Positions 5,042-5,625 of a stretch of 5,625 nt of DNA are shown here, piece after piece. Each line of letters opens with the position of its first letter. Position 1 is the stretch's first letter. The DNA comes from Candidatus Firestoneibacteriota bacterium (GTDB lineage: Bacteria > Oederibacteriota > JAAXVQ01). The DNA lies in NCBI GenBank assembly GCA_013335425.1, contig JAAXVQ010000032.1, positions 1-5,625 on the forward strand, given 5' to 3'. The notes beneath the pieces were generated by a model. It was not told the origin of the DNA and did not search any database. It worked only from the letters and a program-made list of their open reading frames with translations. Made by a program: the position numbers and the translations under genes.

Positions 5042-5484
5042 ATATTCTGCCGGAGTTGATTAAAAAGCTGAAACCTTTTTTGGAGAAGCGAGGGTATTTT
5101 TTTAACCCCGACGAGGAGATGACCAACGCGCTTTTGGAAGGCCTTTGGGTTAACCAAGAAAGGTATGGTTATCGGTTTTGCCCCTGCCGCCTGGCGACGG
5201 GAGAGTATTTGCCGGATCGGGATGCCGTTTGCCCTTGCGATGTTCGGGATCGCGATATCGCCGAGTTCGGCTCCTGCTTTTGCGGACTTTACGTTTCTCA
5301 GGATGTGTTCATGCAGAAAAAGGAAATCGCCTCCATTCCCGATAGACGCAATGACCCGAAACCGGAAAACCGGGTTTGGCGCTGCCAAGTTTGCGGCTAT
5401 GTGTGTGCCCGATCGGAAGCGCCCGATGTTTGCCCAATCTGCGGTGTCGCGCACGACCGCTTCGAACCGTACCAGTTCGCATGA
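5038..5484 (+). CDS. Ferredoxin:thioredoxin (disulfide) reductase catalytic domain fused to rubredoxin
   Basis: The 148-residue protein has two domains. Residues about 1-95 are the FTR catalytic (beta) domain, with three Cys-x-Cys motifs: CPC (48/50), CPC (65/67) and CFC (80/82). By analogy with spinach FTR, Cys48, 65, 67 and 80 should hold a [4Fe-4S] cluster and Cys50-Cys82 form the redox-active disulfide. Plants have CHC at the third motif; here the histidine is phenylalanine. Residues about 112-148 are a rubredoxin-like iron site: C-x2-C-G-Y (116/119) and C-P-x-C-G (132/135), with an extra Cys123. Similar FTR-rubredoxin fusions are known in methanogens and anaerobic bacteria as ferredoxin:disulfide reductases. 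The TTG start at 5038 overlaps the glutaredoxin stop and has GGAG at 5024-5027 with 10-nt spacing. The next in-frame ATG would remove 27 residues of a conserved-looking lead-in helix. No FTR variable (alpha) subunit is visible nearby. Confidence 0.9.
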   Translation: MNILPELIKKLKPFLEKRGYFFNPDEEMTNALLEGLWVNQERYGYRFCPCRLATGEYLPDRDAVCPCDVRDRDIAEFGSCFCGLYVSQDVFMQKKEIASIPDRRNDPKPENRVWRCQVCGYVCARSEAPDVCPICGVAHDRFEPYQFA

Positions 5485-5492
5485 CCAAAGCC

Positions 5493-5498
5493 AAGGAG
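5493..5498 (+). promoter_or_regulatory. Shine-Dalgarno favouring the inner of two in-frame ATGs
   Basis: AAGGAG at 5493-5498 lies 9 nt before the ATG at 5508. An in-frame ATG at 5481, overlapping the upstream stop as ATGA, has no comparable site. The 5508 start also begins directly with a signal peptide (MKNLMLSLLF), which supports it. Confidence 0.7.
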
Positions 5499-5507
5499 CG
5501 TCCTGCC

Positions 5508-5625
5508 ATGAAAAACCTAATGTTATCTTTGCTCTTCAGTCTGGTATTAGGATCGGGTGCTTGCGCCACCATCGGCCATGAATTTCCCTCGGATTATGCC
5601 GCCAAACTCGCGATTGGAAAAACCA
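5508..5625 (+). CDS. Small secreted protein, probably BamE/SmpA-like lipoprotein, 3' end outside window
   Basis: Only 39 codons are visible. The start is a textbook export signal: MKN, then a hydrophobic core (LMLSLLFSLVL), then GSGAC with Cys19. The cysteine suggests lipidation, but Ser at -3 is an imperfect lipobox, so cleavage by ordinary signal peptidase is possible. After CATIGHEFP comes LAIGKT, which resembles the xIxxGKT(T) opening of the SmpA/OmlA (BamE) repeat found in small outer-membrane assembly lipoproteins. If right, the protein sits at the inner face of the outer membrane. It follows the FTR gene by 23 nt and is likely transcribed with it, though a functional link is not obvious. 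The family call rests on a very short segment. Confidence 0.5.
   Translation, partial: MKNLMLSLLFSLVLGSGACATIGHEFPSDYAAKLAIGKT

Noticed and set aside
4885..5454. Open frame of 189 codons on the - strand
   Set aside because: It lies opposite the glutaredoxin and FTR-rubredoxin genes, both with full active-site motifs on the + strand.
5165..5581. Open frame of 138 codons on the + strand in another frame
   Set aside because: It overlaps the FTR-rubredoxin gene and the signal-peptide gene out of frame and has no ribosome site or domain.

Overview
The window reads as part of a Gram-negative bacterial chromosome of moderate GC content, with every recognisable gene on the + strand and packed tightly. 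The best guess is an anaerobic or microaerophilic Desulfobacterota-like (deltaproteobacterial) lineage. The clues are a ferredoxin-thioredoxin-reductase-type protein fused to rubredoxin, a glutaredoxin-like partner beside it, and a secreted BamE/SmpA-like protein that implies an outer membrane. No 16S or other marker gene is present, so this placement is an inference.

Layout. (1) Positions 1-1790: the 3' end of a large gene, probably a glycoside-hydrolase-like protein of the GH35/GH42 kind, overlapping an unrecognised 209-residue gene by 7 nt. (2) Positions 1791-3995: an intergenic region with a good sigma70-type promoter (TTGCCA, 17 bp, TATGAT) inside a pair of 13-bp direct repeats. It is followed by a compact three-gene unit: a YkgJ-type cysteine-cluster protein, 3-methyladenine DNA glycosylase I (tag) and ribonuclease D (rnd). 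(3) Positions 3996-4734: a 94-nt gap with a short AT-rich inverted repeat next to a strong Shine-Dalgarno site, then a class I SAM-dependent methyltransferase of unknown substrate. (4) Positions 4695-5625: a nested hairpin at the end of the methyltransferase gene, then a near-consensus extended -10 promoter whose -35 box overlaps the methyltransferase stop codon. This promoter leads into a glutaredoxin-like gene, an FTR-catalytic/rubredoxin fusion gene overlapping it by 4 nt, and the start of a small secreted BamE-like protein cut off by the window edge.

How the genes work together. The most coherent system is the thiol-redox pair at 4790-5484. The FTR-like protein should take electrons from ferredoxin or rubredoxin through a [4Fe-4S] cluster and reduce a disulfide, and the adjacent CxxC glutaredoxin-like protein is the natural candidate substrate. 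The tag-rnd pair with YkgJ is a nucleic-acid maintenance cluster (base-excision repair of alkylated DNA, 3' processing of RNA), linked by very short spacing or overlap and so probably co-translated.

There are no RNA genes, CRISPR arrays, transposons or phage genes that I can support. The three intergenic gaps share a short word, ACCGACA, which could be a common regulatory site or coincidence. All domain calls were made by eye from motifs, without database searches.
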